Below are positions 27,209 to 36,236 of a DNA stretch of 64,000 bases, in pieces. The first letter of the stretch is position 1, and each line of letters opens with the position of its first letter. This stretch comes from Pandoraea eparura (GTDB lineage Bacteria; Pseudomonadota; Gammaproteobacteria; Burkholderiales; Burkholderiaceae). Under the pieces are notes generated by a model. It did not search any database, was not told the DNA's origin, and saw only the letters and a program-made list of their open reading frames with translations. A program made the translations under genes and the position numbers. Where the stretch lies: assembly GCF_902459725.1 (NCBI RefSeq), contig NZ_CABPSH010000006.1, forward strand, positions 1 to 64,000, in the 5' to 3' direction.

Positions 27209-27472
27209 TTACGGCGTCGCCCGCGAGGGACGGCCCTCCGCGGTCGCGGACTGAACGTCCGACTTGGCGCGGCGATCGCGGTGCGTCACCATGCGCTCGT
27301 GCAGGCGAACGATGATCCGGCTGCCCGTCTTCTCGAACAGGAACGGCAGGAAGGCGTGCGCGAGACACGCCAGACAGGCGCCCAGCAGCGGCAGCGCGAA
27401 GGACAGCGCCGACCCCATGTGCTGGAGGTAGTTTTCACCGACAGAGGCCGGATGCTGAGTGAAGATTTTCAT
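27209..27472 (-). CDS. DUF6356 family membrane protein
   Basis: An 87-residue protein, MKIFTQHPASVGENYLQHMGSALSFALPLL..., with one hydrophobic stretch (about residues 20-45) rich in Gly, Ala and Cys, then LFEKTGSRIIVRLHERMV and a polar tail. From memory this pattern matches DUF6356, whose function is unknown. AAGGAGG (27477-27483 on the minus strand) precedes the ATG. It is divergent from an Lrp/AsnC regulator across an AT-richer 117-base gap, so it is a candidate target of that regulator. Confidence 0.78.
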   Translation of the reverse strand: MKIFTQHPASVGENYLQHMGSALSFALPLLGACLACLAHAFLPFLFEKTGSRIIVRLHERMVTHRDRRAKSDVQSATAEGRPSRATP

Positions 27473-27589
27473 GATGCCTCCTTTTTTCGGAATGTTTCTG
27501 AAGTTTACTTGCCGATGAAAGGTAAAGGCTTTCAAACTTCCTGTCGAATCGGGTAGGATTTGGAAAAATTTTCCTCCCAGGTGGCTGTC

Positions 27590-28051
27590 GTGGACAAAAC
27601 CGATCTCGCAATTCTCGAAAATCTGCAAGCCGATGCCTCGCGCTCGTTGGGAGAATTGGCCGAGGCTGTGCATCTGTCCCCGACGCCGTGCTGGCGGCGC
27701 GTCCAGCGTCTGCGCGAAAGCGGCGTCATCACGGGGCAGGTGACGCTGTGCGATCCCCAGCAGCTCGATCTGCGCGTCACGGCCTTCGTGTTCATCAAGG
27801 CGGCAACCCACAGCGAGGACTGGATGGTCCGCTTCGTGGCGGGTGCACGGGAATTGCCTGAAATTGTGGAGATCCATCGCATGGCGGGCGACATCGACTA
27901 TCTGCTCAAGGTGTACCTGCCCGACATCGCTGCCTACGACCGTTTCTACAAAAAGCTCATTCGCGTGGCCGATCTGCAGGACATCAGCGCGAGCTTTTCG
28001 ATGGAAACGGTGAAATTCACCACCGCGTTGCCGGTGGATCATTTGCGATAA
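27590..28051 (+). CDS. Lrp/AsnC family transcriptional regulator
   Basis: A 153-residue regulator. The N-terminal winged-helix HTH (DKTDLAILENLQADASRSLGELAEAVHLSPTPCWRRVQRLRESGVI, residues 2-48) is followed by the RAM/AsnC ligand-binding domain with GDIDYLLKVYLPDIAAYDRFYKK. Typical Lrp members oligomerise and sense amino acids. The GTG at 27590 (VDKTDLAIL) fits family N-termini; a TTG 30 bases earlier would add an atypical tail. It is divergently arranged with the DUF6356 gene, which it may control along with itself. Confidence 0.88.
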   Translation: MDKTDLAILENLQADASRSLGELAEAVHLSPTPCWRRVQRLRESGVITGQVTLCDPQQLDLRVTAFVFIKAATHSEDWMVRFVAGARELPEIVEIHRMAGDIDYLLKVYLPDIAAYDRFYKKLIRVADLQDISASFSMETVKFTTALPVDHLR

Positions 28052-28106
28052 CGCACCGGTGTCTGGTCGCTACCCTCGACCGCCGACTTGCGGGGTGCCT
28101 GAAATA

Positions 28107-28153
28107 AAAAACACCCCGGCGCCGGACGGGGCGTCCGGCATTCGGGGTGTTTT
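28107..28153. terminator. Bidirectional terminator between lrp-like gene and metG
   Basis: AAAACACCCCG (28107-28117) pairs with CGGGGTGTTTT (28143-28153), enclosing a second stem GCCGGAC/GTCCGGC. T or A tracts flank both sides, so it can end the plus-strand regulator gene and the minus-strand metG gene. Confidence 0.88.
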
Positions 28154-28216
28154 CCGTAGGAAGCGCAGGCGTTGTCGTCAGACGCTGCCGGTGTTCCCGA
28201 GGAGGGCGTCAGGGGC

Positions 28217-30325
28217 TTACTTGACGCGCATGCCCGGTTTCGCGCCATCGTGCGGCTCGAGGATGTAGATGCCCGGTTCGGCCTTCTCGTCGGCGGCGGA
28301 GGCGGCGAGCACCATGCCTTCGGACAGCCCGAACTTCATCTTGCGCGGCGCCAGGTTGGCAACCATCACCGTGAGCTTGCCCACCAGCGCTTCGGGTTGC
28401 GGATAGGCGGACTTGATCCCCGAGAAGACGTTGCGCGTTTGCGCTTCGCCCACGTCGAGCGTGAGCTGCAGCAGCTTGTCCGATCCGTCGACCGCCTTGC
28501 AATCGACGATGCGCGCGATGCGCAGATCGATCTTCGCGAAGTCGTCGATGTTGATGAGACCGTCGTCCGCGCTTTTCCCGGACGGTTCAGCCGTCTCCGA
28601 CGTCTTGCCGGCTTTTGTCTTGCCCTTCGCCGCGGTTGCCTCGGCCACTGGTGCGCTCGCTTGCAGCGAGTCGCGATTGGCGGCGAGCAAGGCTTCGACC
28701 TGCTTGCCTTCGACGCGCGTCATCAAATGCTTGTACGCCGCGATGGCGGTGTCGGCGGTGAGCGGGCGGCTCACATCCTGCCACGCTTGCGGCGCAATGT
28801 TCAGGAAGCGCTCCACGGCCTCGGCCGTCACGGGCAGCACCGGCTTGAGGTACAGCGTGAGCAGGCGGAACGCCTCCAGGCACACCGAGCAGGCCTCGTG
28901 CAGTGCCGGGGTCTGCGCCGGATCCTTCGCCAGATCCCACGGCTTGACCATGTCGACGTAACCGTTCACGGCGTCGGCCTGTTCCATCACCAGACGCAGA
29001 GCCTTGCCGAACTCGCGTGCTTCGTAGTGCGCGGCGATCTGCGGGGCGGCGGCGCGCAACTGCGCCAGCAGCGGCGCCTGCATGGCGTCCGGCGACACGC
29101 GGCCGTCAAAGCGCTTGATGAGGAAGCCCGCGGCGCGGCTGGCGATGTTCACGTACTTGCCCACCAGATCGCTGTTCACGCGTGCGATGAAGTCGTCGAG
29201 GTTCAGGTCGAGGTCTTCCATCGTATTGCCCAGCTTGGCGCCGATGTAGTAACGCAGCCATTCCGGATTGAGTCCGGTGTCAATGAAGCTCTGGGCGGTG
29301 ATGAACGTGCCGCGCGACTTCGACATCTTCTGGCCGTCCACGGTCAGGAAGCCGTGGGCGAACACATTGGTCGGCGTGCGATGGCCCGAGAACTCGAGCA
29401 TCGCGGGCCAGAACAGCGTGTGGAAGTACAGGATGTCCTTGCCGATGAAGTGGTACTGCTCGGTCGTCGAACCCGGCTTGACCCATTCGTCGAAATTCAG
29501 CCCGCGCTGCGCGCACAGGTTCTTGAAACTCGCGTAGTAGCCGACCGGCGCGTCGAGCCACACATAGAAATACTTGCCCGGAGCACCCGGAATCTCGAAG
29601 CCGAAGTAAGGGGCGTCGCGCGAGATATCCCAGTCGGCCAGCGTGGACTCGCCGTCTTCGCCGAGCCATTCCTTCATCTTGTTGGCGGCTTCGGGTTGCG
29701 CGAGGCCGGCCACCCACTGGCGCAGGAACTGCTCGCAGCGCTTGTCCGAGAGCTTGAAGAAGTAATGCGTGGACGTCTTGCGCACCGGCGTCGCGCCCGA
29801 GACCACCGAGTACGGGTTGAGCAGGTCGGTCGGCGCATAGGTCGAGCCGCAGACCTCGCACGAATCGCCGTACTGGTCCTTGGCGCCGCACTTCGGGCAC
29901 TCGCCCTTGATGAAGCGATCCGGCAGGAACATTTCCTTGACCGGGTCATACGCCTGTTCGATATCGCGGGCTTCGATCAGGCCCTGCGCCTTGAGGGCGA
30001 GATAGACCCCCTCGGACAGTTCGCGGTTCTCCTCGGAATCCGTCGAGTAGTAGTTATCGAACGAAATGCCGAAGCTGTCGAAGTCGCGCTTGTGTTCCTT
30101 CCAGACGCGCTCGATCAATTGTTTGGGGGTCAGGCCTTCCTTCTCGGCGCGCAGCATGACGGGCGTGCCGTGCGTGTCGTCCGCGCCGACGTAGTAGACC
30201 TCATGGCCCTGCATCCGCATGAACCGCACCCAGATGTCGGTCTGGATGTATTCGACCAGGTGGCCGATGTGAATCTGGCCATTGGCGTACGGCAGGGCGG
30301 AGGTGACAAGAATGCGGCGGGACAT
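28217..30325 (-). CDS. metG: Methionyl-tRNA synthetase
   Basis: A 702-residue class I aminoacyl-tRNA synthetase. The HIGH motif is at residues 19-22 ([22 protein letters not shown]) and KMSKS is near residue 335. Zinc-binding cysteines lie in [19 protein letters not shown] (about 140-160). The anticodon-binding domain and a C-terminal EMAP/Trbp111-type tRNA-binding dimerisation domain ([22 protein letters not shown]...[39 protein letters not shown]) complete it. An Ala/Lys-rich linker ([20 protein letters not shown]) joins the last two. The frame is open for 75 codons upstream, but family alignment puts the start at 30325. Confidence 0.96.
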   Translation of the reverse strand: MSRRILVTSALPYANGQIHIGHLVEYIQTDIWVRFMRMQGHEVYYVGADDTHGTPVMLRAEKEGLTPKQLIERVWKEHKRDFDSFGISFDNYYSTDSEENRELSEGVYLALKAQGLIEARDIEQAYDPVKEMFLPDRFIKGECPKCGAKDQYGDSCEVCGSTYAPTDLLNPYSVVSGATPVRKTSTHYFFKLSDKRCEQFLRQWVAGLAQPEAANKMKEWLGEDGESTLADWDISRDAPYFGFEIPGAPGKYFYVWLDAPVGYYASFKNLCAQRGLNFDEWVKPGSTTEQYHFIGKDILYFHTLFWPAMLEFSGHRTPTNVFAHGFLTVDGQKMSKSRGTFITAQSFIDTGLNPEWLRYYIGAKLGNTMEDLDLNLDDFIARVNSDLVGKYVNIASRAAGFLIKRFDGRVSPDAMQAPLLAQLRAAAPQIAAHYEAREFGKALRLVMEQADAVNGYVDMVKPWDLAKDPAQTPALHEACSVCLEAFRLLTLYLKPVLPVTAEAVERFLNIAPQAWQDVSRPLTADTAIAAYKHLMTRVEGKQVEALLAANRDSLQASAPVAEATAAKGKTKAGKTSETAEPSGKSADDGLINIDDFAKIDLRIARIVDCKAVDGSDKLLQLTLDVGEAQTRNVFSGIKSAYPQPEALVGKLTVMVANLAPRKMKFGLSEGMVLAASAADEKAEPGIYILEPHDGAKPGMRVK

Positions 30326-30515
30326 GAGGATCGACTGTGCGTTGAGGGAACCGGGAAAGGTCGATTCTAGCAGGCGGGGCGCCTTGACGCCCAACCGCCC
30401 GACTCGGCCGACAAATCCGACAGGGCGGCGGAGGAGCGCGATAGGGGCAATGGCGGGCCGCTGCCGATGGCGCCGGTGACGTCTGTGGCGCGGCCATCCA
30501 CGATGAACGAAAAAA

Positions 30516-30538
30516 AAGCCGGAACCAGGTTCCGGCTT
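30516..30538 (-). terminator. Terminator of the OmpA-family lipoprotein transcript
   Basis: AAGCCGGAACC (30516-30526) pairs with GGTTCCGGCTT (30528-30538). On the minus strand it is followed by a run of T, so it ends the transcript coming from the OmpA-like gene, about 240 bases past that gene's stop. Confidence 0.85.
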
Positions 30539-30540
30539 AA

Positions 30541-30778
30541 CTAGGCACACGTAACGTCAATAACAAAGAGGAGATGGAAGCGCCCACACGGTAGGCACTT
30601 CCGAAGGGTCTGAGCGATGCGATGTGGGTTTAGTTCAACCGACGGGGCGACTTTCGATGTTGCGTCGCAGCATGCTGCGCATGGGCTTCGGTCAAACGCA
30701 TGGCCGGCGGGCCGGGCATGCGTTCTGGTGGTCAAATCCCAAAGCGCGGAACGGGCAAGACAGCCCGTCGAGGGACGA
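30541..30778 (-). other. Non-coding interval: long 3' UTR of the OmpA-like gene
   Basis: This 238-base stretch lies between the OmpA-like stop and its terminator. No reading frame has a family match; a 64-codon minus-strand frame is low-complexity and lacks a good start. It may be a plain 3' UTR or the source of a small RNA. Confidence 0.4.
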
Positions 30779-31423
30779 TCAGCCGCGCGGTGCGTGCAAC
30801 AGGATTTCGACGCGACGGTTCTGGGCGCGACCGGCGGCGGTGGCGTCCGAGGCGACCGGCTGGCTCGAGCCGACGCCCGTGCCGCTCATGCGGTTCATCG
30901 CGACACCGCGGCTGTTCAGATACTGGATGACGTTGGACGCGCGGTTCTGCGAGAGGGGGATGTTGATGCGGTCGCCGCCCGTGCTGTCGGTATGGCCCAC
31001 GATGTTGGCCGTAATTCCCGGATTCTGGTTGAGCGACGCGGCCACGTCGTCGAGCACGGCGCGGAAGTTCGGCTTGATGTCGGCGCGGCCGGTGTCGAAC
31101 GTCACGTCGCTCGGCACGGCGACCTTGAGCGAGCCGTCCGGCTGCTCGGAGATCGTGGTGCCCGTGCCGGCCGTATGGCCGCCCAGGGTGTTCTTGATGG
31201 CGCTCCAGTTATATCCCGTCGCGCCGCCAGCGGCTGCACCGACGGCAGCACCGATCAGCGTGCCCGTCGTGTTGCCTCCGATGAGGTTGCCCAGTCCTGC
31301 CCCGACGGCCGCACCGACGCCGGTGCCGACCGCCGTGTTGGTGCCCTGCTGCGTCTGGCATCCGGCCAGCATGGCAGCCGCGGTCAGGACGAGCGCGCAA
31401 GCGCGCAGAGAGTTCTTATTCAT
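30779..31423 (-). CDS. OmpA-family lipoprotein with glycine-zipper segment
   Basis: A 214-residue protein with lipobox LAGC (Cys22). A glycine-zipper stretch (AVGTGVGAAVGAGLGNLIGGNTTGTLIGAAVGAAAGG, about residues 31-67) probably inserts in or contacts the membrane. A C-terminal OmpA/MotB peptidoglycan-binding domain follows (FDTGRADIKPNFRAVLDDVA...NIVGHTDSTGGDRINIPLSQNRASNVIQYLNSRGV...GRAQNRRVEI). It tethers the outer membrane to the cell wall. The ATG at 31423 gives a good signal peptide (MNKNSLRACALVLTAAAMLAG). It resembles YiaD-type lipoproteins. Confidence 0.9.
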   Translation of the reverse strand: MNKNSLRACALVLTAAAMLAGCQTQQGTNTAVGTGVGAAVGAGLGNLIGGNTTGTLIGAAVGAAAGGATGYNWSAIKNTLGGHTAGTGTTISEQPDGSLKVAVPSDVTFDTGRADIKPNFRAVLDDVAASLNQNPGITANIVGHTDSTGGDRINIPLSQNRASNVIQYLNSRGVAMNRMSGTGVGSSQPVASDATAAGRAQNRRVEILLHAPRG

Positions 31424-31699
31424 GTGAGGCTCCTTATCGATTAGCTAGCAGTCGTGAAACAACGCGTGAGCACTTCGCCGAAGCACGCGCGCGTCGCAGG
31501 GGTTTTGAACCTGCCGGCGCGCGGTCTTTTACAATAGCGCTGAGTGTCAACCGCAGGCAAGGACAGATTGCCGTGCCGGCGGGTTCCCCATAACACGCGC
31601 GCCTCGCATGCTAATCGAGAGCGTGCGCCACGAATGTTACAAGTTGTTAGCGTTTGCCGGGGGCTTTCCCGGCGCGCCTCGACAGAGCGAGAGACCCAC

Positions 31700-32782
31700 A
31701 TGGAAGTCGCCCAAATCAATGAAGTGCTGCGTGGCATTGTCGATCCCGACACGGGGCTCGACCTGATCACCGGAAAGTATGTGAAGCAGGTCGTGGCCGA
31801 GCACGGTCATGTCGGCATCCAGATCGAGTTCGGCTATCCGGCGAAGAGCCAGTTCGAGGCGATGCGCACGCGCATCACCGACGCCGTCGGCAAGCTGCCC
31901 GGCGTCGAGCGCGTGGCCGTCGACATCAGCCAGAAAATCGTGGCGCATGCGGTGCAGCGCGGGGTCAAGCTCCTGCCGAGCGTGAAGAACATCGTGGCGG
32001 TGGCCTCGGGCAAGGGCGGCGTGGGCAAGAGCACTACGGCCGTGAATCTGGCACTGGCGCTGGTGGCCGAGGGGGCCACCGTCGGCATTCTCGACGCCGA
32101 CATCTACGGCCCGTCGCTGCCCACGCTGCTGGGTATTCACGGCAAGCCCGAGTCGAAAGACGGCAAGACGCTCGAGCCGATGACGGCACACGGCCTGCAA
32201 GCCAGCTCGATCGGCTTCCTGATTGAGCCGGACAATCCGATGGTGTGGCGCGGCCCGATGGTCACGCAGGCGCTCGAACAACTGCTCAACCAGACGAATT
32301 GGCACGACCTCGATTACCTGATCGTCGACATGCCGCCGGGCACGGGCGACATCCAGCTCACGCTCGCGCAGAAGGTGCCGGTCACGGGCGCGGTCATCGT
32401 CACCACGCCGCAGGACCTGGCGTTGCTTGACGCCCGCAAGGGCCTCAAGATGTTCGAGAAGGTCGGCGTGCCGATCCTCGGCCTGATCGAGAACATGAGT
32501 CTGCATATCTGCTCGAAGTGCGGCCATGAAGAGCCGATCTTTGGCGTGGGCGGCGGCGAGCGCATGAGCCACGATTTCGACGTCGAACTGCTGGGCAAGC
32601 TGCCGCTGGAGATGAGCATCCGCGTGCACGCCGATGCCGGCATGCCGAGCGTGGTGGGCGACCCGGATGGCCGGGTGGCGGCGCTCTACAAGGCCATTGC
32701 CCGCAAGATGGCGGTGAAGATCGCGGCGCGTCAGAAGGACATGACGAGCAAGTTCCCGTCGATCGTCGTTCAGAACACGTAA
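31700..32782 (+). CDS. apbC: Iron-sulfur cluster carrier protein Mrp/ApbC
   Basis: A 360-residue P-loop NTPase that carries and transfers [4Fe-4S] clusters. The N-terminal MIP18/DUF59 domain (residues about 1-80: [18 protein letters not shown]) is followed by the ATPase core with the deviant Walker [19 protein letters not shown] (near 104-121). [14 protein letters not shown] comes next. The CxxC motif CSKCGHEE (near 272) binds the bridging cluster in dimers. The ATG at 31700 gives the family N-terminus. It is divergent from the OmpA-like gene. Confidence 0.93.
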   Translation: MEVAQINEVLRGIVDPDTGLDLITGKYVKQVVAEHGHVGIQIEFGYPAKSQFEAMRTRITDAVGKLPGVERVAVDISQKIVAHAVQRGVKLLPSVKNIVAVASGKGGVGKSTTAVNLALALVAEGATVGILDADIYGPSLPTLLGIHGKPESKDGKTLEPMTAHGLQASSIGFLIEPDNPMVWRGPMVTQALEQLLNQTNWHDLDYLIVDMPPGTGDIQLTLAQKVPVTGAVIVTTPQDLALLDARKGLKMFEKVGVPILGLIENMSLHICSKCGHEEPIFGVGGGERMSHDFDVELLGKLPLEMSIRVHADAGMPSVVGDPDGRVAALYKAIARKMAVKIAARQKDMTSKFPSIVVQNT

Positions 32783-32904
32783 GGACGGTGCGCAAGGGGC
32801 GGGGAGCCCCGCGCGGCGCGGTGCGCGTGAAAACCTCACCGCACCGCAACAATCGCGTAAAATACGCCCAATTTTTCACGTACCACGCCCTTTCAGGCCC
32901 ACAC

Positions 32905-33474
32905 ATGAGTATCAAGTCCGACAAATGGATCCGGCGCATGGCCGAGGCGCACGGCATGATCGAGCCCTTCGAGCCGTCGCAGGTCCGGCAATCCCAGGAC
33001 GGGCAGAAGATCGTCAGCTATGGCACGTCGAGTTACGGCTACGATATTCGCTGTGCGGCTGAATTCAAGATCTTCACGAACATCAACTCGACGATCGTCG
33101 ACCCGAAGAACTTCGACGAAAAGTCGTTCGTCGACTTCTCCGGCGATGTCTGCATCATTCCGCCGAATTCGTTCGCGCTCGCGCGCACCGTCGAGTACTT
33201 CCGCATTCCGCGCAACGTGCTAACCGTGTGCCTGGGCAAATCGACGTATGCGCGCTGCGGCATCATCGTGAACGTGACACCGTTCGAACCCGAATGGGAG
33301 GGCTACGTGACACTGGAATTCTCGAACACCACGCCGCTGCCGGCCAAGATCTACGCCAACGAGGGCGTGGCTCAGGTGCTGTTCTTCGAATCCGACGAAG
33401 TCTGCGAGACCTCGTACAAGGATCGCGGCGGGAAGTACCAGGGACAGCGTGGCGTCACGCTGCCGAAAACCTAG
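32905..33474 (+). CDS. dcd: dCTP deaminase
   Basis: Deaminates dCTP to dUTP, the main source of dUMP for thymidylate in Gram-negative bacteria. The 189-residue length is standard. Motifs are [35 protein letters not shown], the active-site segment [31 protein letters not shown] with the catalytic Glu, and AQVLFFE...[17 protein letters not shown] at the C-terminus. It follows mrp/apbC by 122 bases. Confidence 0.96.
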   Translation: MSIKSDKWIRRMAEAHGMIEPFEPSQVRQSQDGQKIVSYGTSSYGYDIRCAAEFKIFTNINSTIVDPKNFDEKSFVDFSGDVCIIPPNSFALARTVEYFRIPRNVLTVCLGKSTYARCGIIVNVTPFEPEWEGYVTLEFSNTTPLPAKIYANEGVAQVLFFESDEVCETSYKDRGGKYQGQRGVTLPKT

Positions 33475-33528
33475 CCTGCGCAGGCTCGACTCGCCACCGG
33501 TGAGCCCCCGCAAGATTGCACTGCCCAA

Positions 33529-33563
33529 GAGCCACGGCCATGTCGGACCGTGGCTCGTTCTTT
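33529..33563 (+). terminator. Hairpin plus T run between dcd and the decarboxylase gene
   Basis: GAGCCACGG (33529-33537) pairs with CCGTGGCTC (33548-33556), then GTTCTTTT. It is a terminator-like structure, but it ends only about 16 bases before the next start codon and abuts its ribosome site. It could be the dcd terminator or an attenuator-like leader for the decarboxylase. Confidence 0.7.
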
Positions 33564-33579
33564 TGTCGAAGGAACGCCA

Positions 33580-35865
33580 ATGAAATTCCGTTTTCCGATC
33601 GTCATCATCGACGAGGACTTCCGCTCCGAAAACATCTCCGGATCCGGGATTCGCTCCTTGGCGGAGGCCATTGAAGCCGAGGGCATGGAAGTCAACGGTC
33701 TCACGAGCTATGGTGACCTGACCTCGTTCGCGCAACAGGCAAGCCGCGCCTCGAGTTTCATCCTGTCCATCGACGACGACGAGTTCGGCACGTTCTCGAG
33801 CGAAGCGGGCGGCGAAGGCGAGGGCGAACTGGCGCTGGCCATCATCAACCTGCGCGCGTTCGTGCAGGAAGTGCGCCGTCGCAACCCGGATATTCCCATC
33901 TTCCTGTACGGTGAGACGCGCACATCGCGTCACATCCCGAACGACATCCTGCGCGAGCTGCACGGCTTCATTCACATGTTTGAAGACACGCCGGAGTTCG
34001 TGGCGCGTCACATCATTCGTGAAGCCAAGTCGTACCTCGACTCGCTGCCGCCGCCGTTCTTCCGCTCGCTCACGCACTACGCCGCCGACGGTTCGTACTC
34101 GTGGCATTGCCCTGGGCACTCGGGCGGTGTGGCGTTCCTCAAGAGCCCGGTGGGCCAGATGTTCCACCAGTTCTTCGGTGAGAACATGCTGCGCGCGGAC
34201 GTATGCAATGCTGTGGAAGAACTGGGGCAACTGCTCGATCACAACGGCCCGGTGGGCGCGTCGGAGCGCAATGCCGCACGCATCTTCAATGCCGATCACC
34301 TGTTCTTCGTGACGAACGGCACGTCGACCTCGAACAAGATCGTGTGGCATGCCACCGTGGCGCCGGGCGACATCGTCGTGGTCGACCGCAACTGCCACAA
34401 GTCGATCCTGCACGCGATCACGATGACGGGCGCCGTGCCGGTGTTTCTTACGCCGACGCGCAACCACCTCGGCATCATCGGCCCGATTCCGAAGTCGGAA
34501 TTCGAGCCGGAAGTCATTCGTGCCAAGATCGAGGCGAACCCATTCGCGCGCGAAGTGCTCGAACGCGATCCGAACGCCAAGCCGCGCATTCTGACGATCA
34601 CGCAGAGCACCTACGACGGCGTGATCTACAACGTCGAGATGATCAAGGCACTGTTGGGCAACAACATCGACACGCTGCACTTCGATGAAGCCTGGCTGCC
34701 GCACGCGGCATTCCACGACTTCTACCGCGACATGCATGCCATCGGCGAAGGGCGTCCGCGCTCGTCGGAGGCGACGGTCTACGCCACGCACTCCACGCAC
34801 AAGCTGCTCGCCGGCATTTCGCAGGCCTCGCAGATCGTGGTGCAGGATTCGGACGCGCGCACGTTCGATACCTATCGCTTCAACGAAGCGTACCTCATGC
34901 ACACGTCGACCTCGCCGCAGTACGCGATCATCGCCTCGTGCGACGTGGCGGCCGCGATGATGGAGCCGCCGGGCGGCACGGCGTTGGTGGAGGAGTCGAT
35001 CGTCGAGGCGCTCGACTTCCGCCGCGCCATGCGCAAGGTGGCCGGCGAGTATGGCGATTCGTGGTGGTTCTCGGTCTGGGGGCCGGAGCATCTGGGCGAC
35101 GAGGGCACGATTCAGCGCGAGGACTGGGTGCTGCGTGCGAACGAGCGCTGGCACGGCTTCGGCGATCTGGCCGACGGCTTCAACATGCTCGATCCGATCA
35201 AGGCGACCATCATCACGCCGGGGCTCGACGTGGACGGCGAGTTTGGCGAGAGCGGCATTCCCGCGGCCATCGTCACCAAGTACCTCGCCGAGCACGGCAT
35301 CATCGTCGAGAAGACGGGACTGTATTCGTTCTTCATCATGTTTACCATCGGCATCACCAAGGGCCGCTGGAACTCGATGGTGACCGAGTTGCAGCAGTTC
35401 AAGGACGATTACGATCACAACCGCCCGCTGTGGCGTGTGCTGCCCGAGTTCGTGGCGCAGTTCCCGCGCTACGAGCGCATCGGCCTGCGCGATCTGTGCG
35501 ATCAGATCCACAGCGTGTACAAGGCGAACGACGTGGCGCGCGTGACGACAGAGATGTACCTCTCGGACATGCAGCCCGCCATGAAGCCGACCGACGCGTT
35601 CTCGAAACTGGCGCACCGCCAGATCGACCGGGTGCCGATCGACGAACTCGAAGGCCGCGTGACGAGCGTGTTGCTCACGCCGTACCCGCCGGGCATCCCG
35701 CTGCTGATTCCTGGTGAGCGCTTTAACGCCGCGATCATCGAATATCTGCGATTCGCGCGCGACTTCAACGAGCGCTTCCCGGGCTTTCACACGGATATTC
35801 ACGGCCTGGTGGTCGAGGAAGTGGATGGACGTCCCGAGTACTTCGTGGATTGCGTGCGCCAATAA
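33580..35865 (+). CDS. Arginine/lysine/ornithine decarboxylase (fold type I, large)
   Basis: A 761-residue PLP enzyme of the bacterial inducible-type basic amino acid decarboxylases. An N-terminal receiver-like wing domain (residues 1-130: FPIVIIDEDFRSENISGSGIRSLAEAIEAEG) comes first. The PLP domain follows with WHCPGHSGGVAF, FVTNGTSTSNKIVWHATVAPGD, HFDEAWLPHAAF and THSTHKLLAGISQASQI, where the Lys binds PLP. The C-terminal domain ends LTPYPPGIPLLIPGERF. It makes agmatine, cadaverine or putrescine with CO2, raising cytoplasmic pH or supplying polyamines. Which of the three substrates it prefers cannot be fixed by eye. The ATG at 33580 follows GAAGGA. Confidence 0.9.
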   Translation: MKFRFPIVIIDEDFRSENISGSGIRSLAEAIEAEGMEVNGLTSYGDLTSFAQQASRASSFILSIDDDEFGTFSSEAGGEGEGELALAIINLRAFVQEVRRRNPDIPIFLYGETRTSRHIPNDILRELHGFIHMFEDTPEFVARHIIREAKSYLDSLPPPFFRSLTHYAADGSYSWHCPGHSGGVAFLKSPVGQMFHQFFGENMLRADVCNAVEELGQLLDHNGPVGASERNAARIFNADHLFFVTNGTSTSNKIVWHATVAPGDIVVVDRNCHKSILHAITMTGAVPVFLTPTRNHLGIIGPIPKSEFEPEVIRAKIEANPFAREVLERDPNAKPRILTITQSTYDGVIYNVEMIKALLGNNIDTLHFDEAWLPHAAFHDFYRDMHAIGEGRPRSSEATVYATHSTHKLLAGISQASQIVVQDSDARTFDTYRFNEAYLMHTSTSPQYAIIASCDVAAAMMEPPGGTALVEESIVEALDFRRAMRKVAGEYGDSWWFSVWGPEHLGDEGTIQREDWVLRANERWHGFGDLADGFNMLDPIKATIITPGLDVDGEFGESGIPAAIVTKYLAEHGIIVEKTGLYSFFIMFTIGITKGRWNSMVTELQQFKDDYDHNRPLWRVLPEFVAQFPRYERIGLRDLCDQIHSVYKANDVARVTTEMYLSDMQPAMKPTDAFSKLAHRQIDRVPIDELEGRVTSVLLTPYPPGIPLLIPGERFNAAIIEYLRFARDFNERFPGFHTDIHGLVVEEVDGRPEYFVDCVRQ

Positions 35866-35887
35866 GCGATCGCGCCTGACGCGACAT

Positions 35888-35923
35888 CCGGCCCCGTGTG
35901 AAAGCACGGGGCCGGTTTTTTTT
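35888..35923 (+). terminator. Terminator of the decarboxylase gene
   Basis: CCGGCCCCGTG (35888-35898) pairs with CACGGGGCCGG (35905-35915), followed by eight T. A strong intrinsic terminator. Confidence 0.95.
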
Positions 35924-36178
35924 GCCTCGGCGTACTCGGCACATTTGGCTTATTTGGCTTGGCCCATGCCCAACGCGTGGCGGCGGCCTTATACGCGCGT
36001 TTTTGCTGGCCGCATTTCACGTAGCGCGCGTTGCTAGGTGTCGTCTCGCGCAAATGCGTAGGCGAATTTGTGGAATTGGCCGTGAGATGGCGGCGGATGT
36101 CGGATGATCGGCAGGATGGGCCCGACGGTAGCCAATTTGTGGTTTGGCTCGAACTGGGCCAGTTTGGGCGATTTCCCG
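35924..36178. other. AT-richer non-coding leader region
   Basis: This interval between the decarboxylase terminator and the gltS promoter holds no gene. It contains scattered TTTGGC/TTTGG words (for example near 35944, 35952, 36140 and 36163) that recur more than expected by eye, and may be regulator half-sites or remnants. Confidence 0.3.
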
Positions 36179-36207
36179 TTAATTTGGGTCGATTCGGTTG
36201 CTACACT
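36179..36207 (+). promoter_or_regulatory. Candidate promoter of gltS
   Basis: TTAATT (36179-36184) and TACACT (36202-36207) are spaced by 17 bases, 30 bases before the gltS start. The -10 is fair and the -35 weak. Confidence 0.35.
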
Positions 36208-36236
36208 CGACGCACTTTTTTAGAGCGAGAGGGTTC

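Noticed and set aside
30326-30550. 75-codon N-terminal extension of methionyl-tRNA synthetase
   Set aside because: It is Arg/His-rich and absent from the family; the ATG at 30325 gives the standard N-terminus.
33220-35907. Very long open frame opposite the decarboxylase gene (minus strand)
   Set aside because: It mirrors the plus-strand decarboxylase and dcd genes in a high-GC genome. It is rich in His, Arg and Val with no family motif, a typical antisense shadow.
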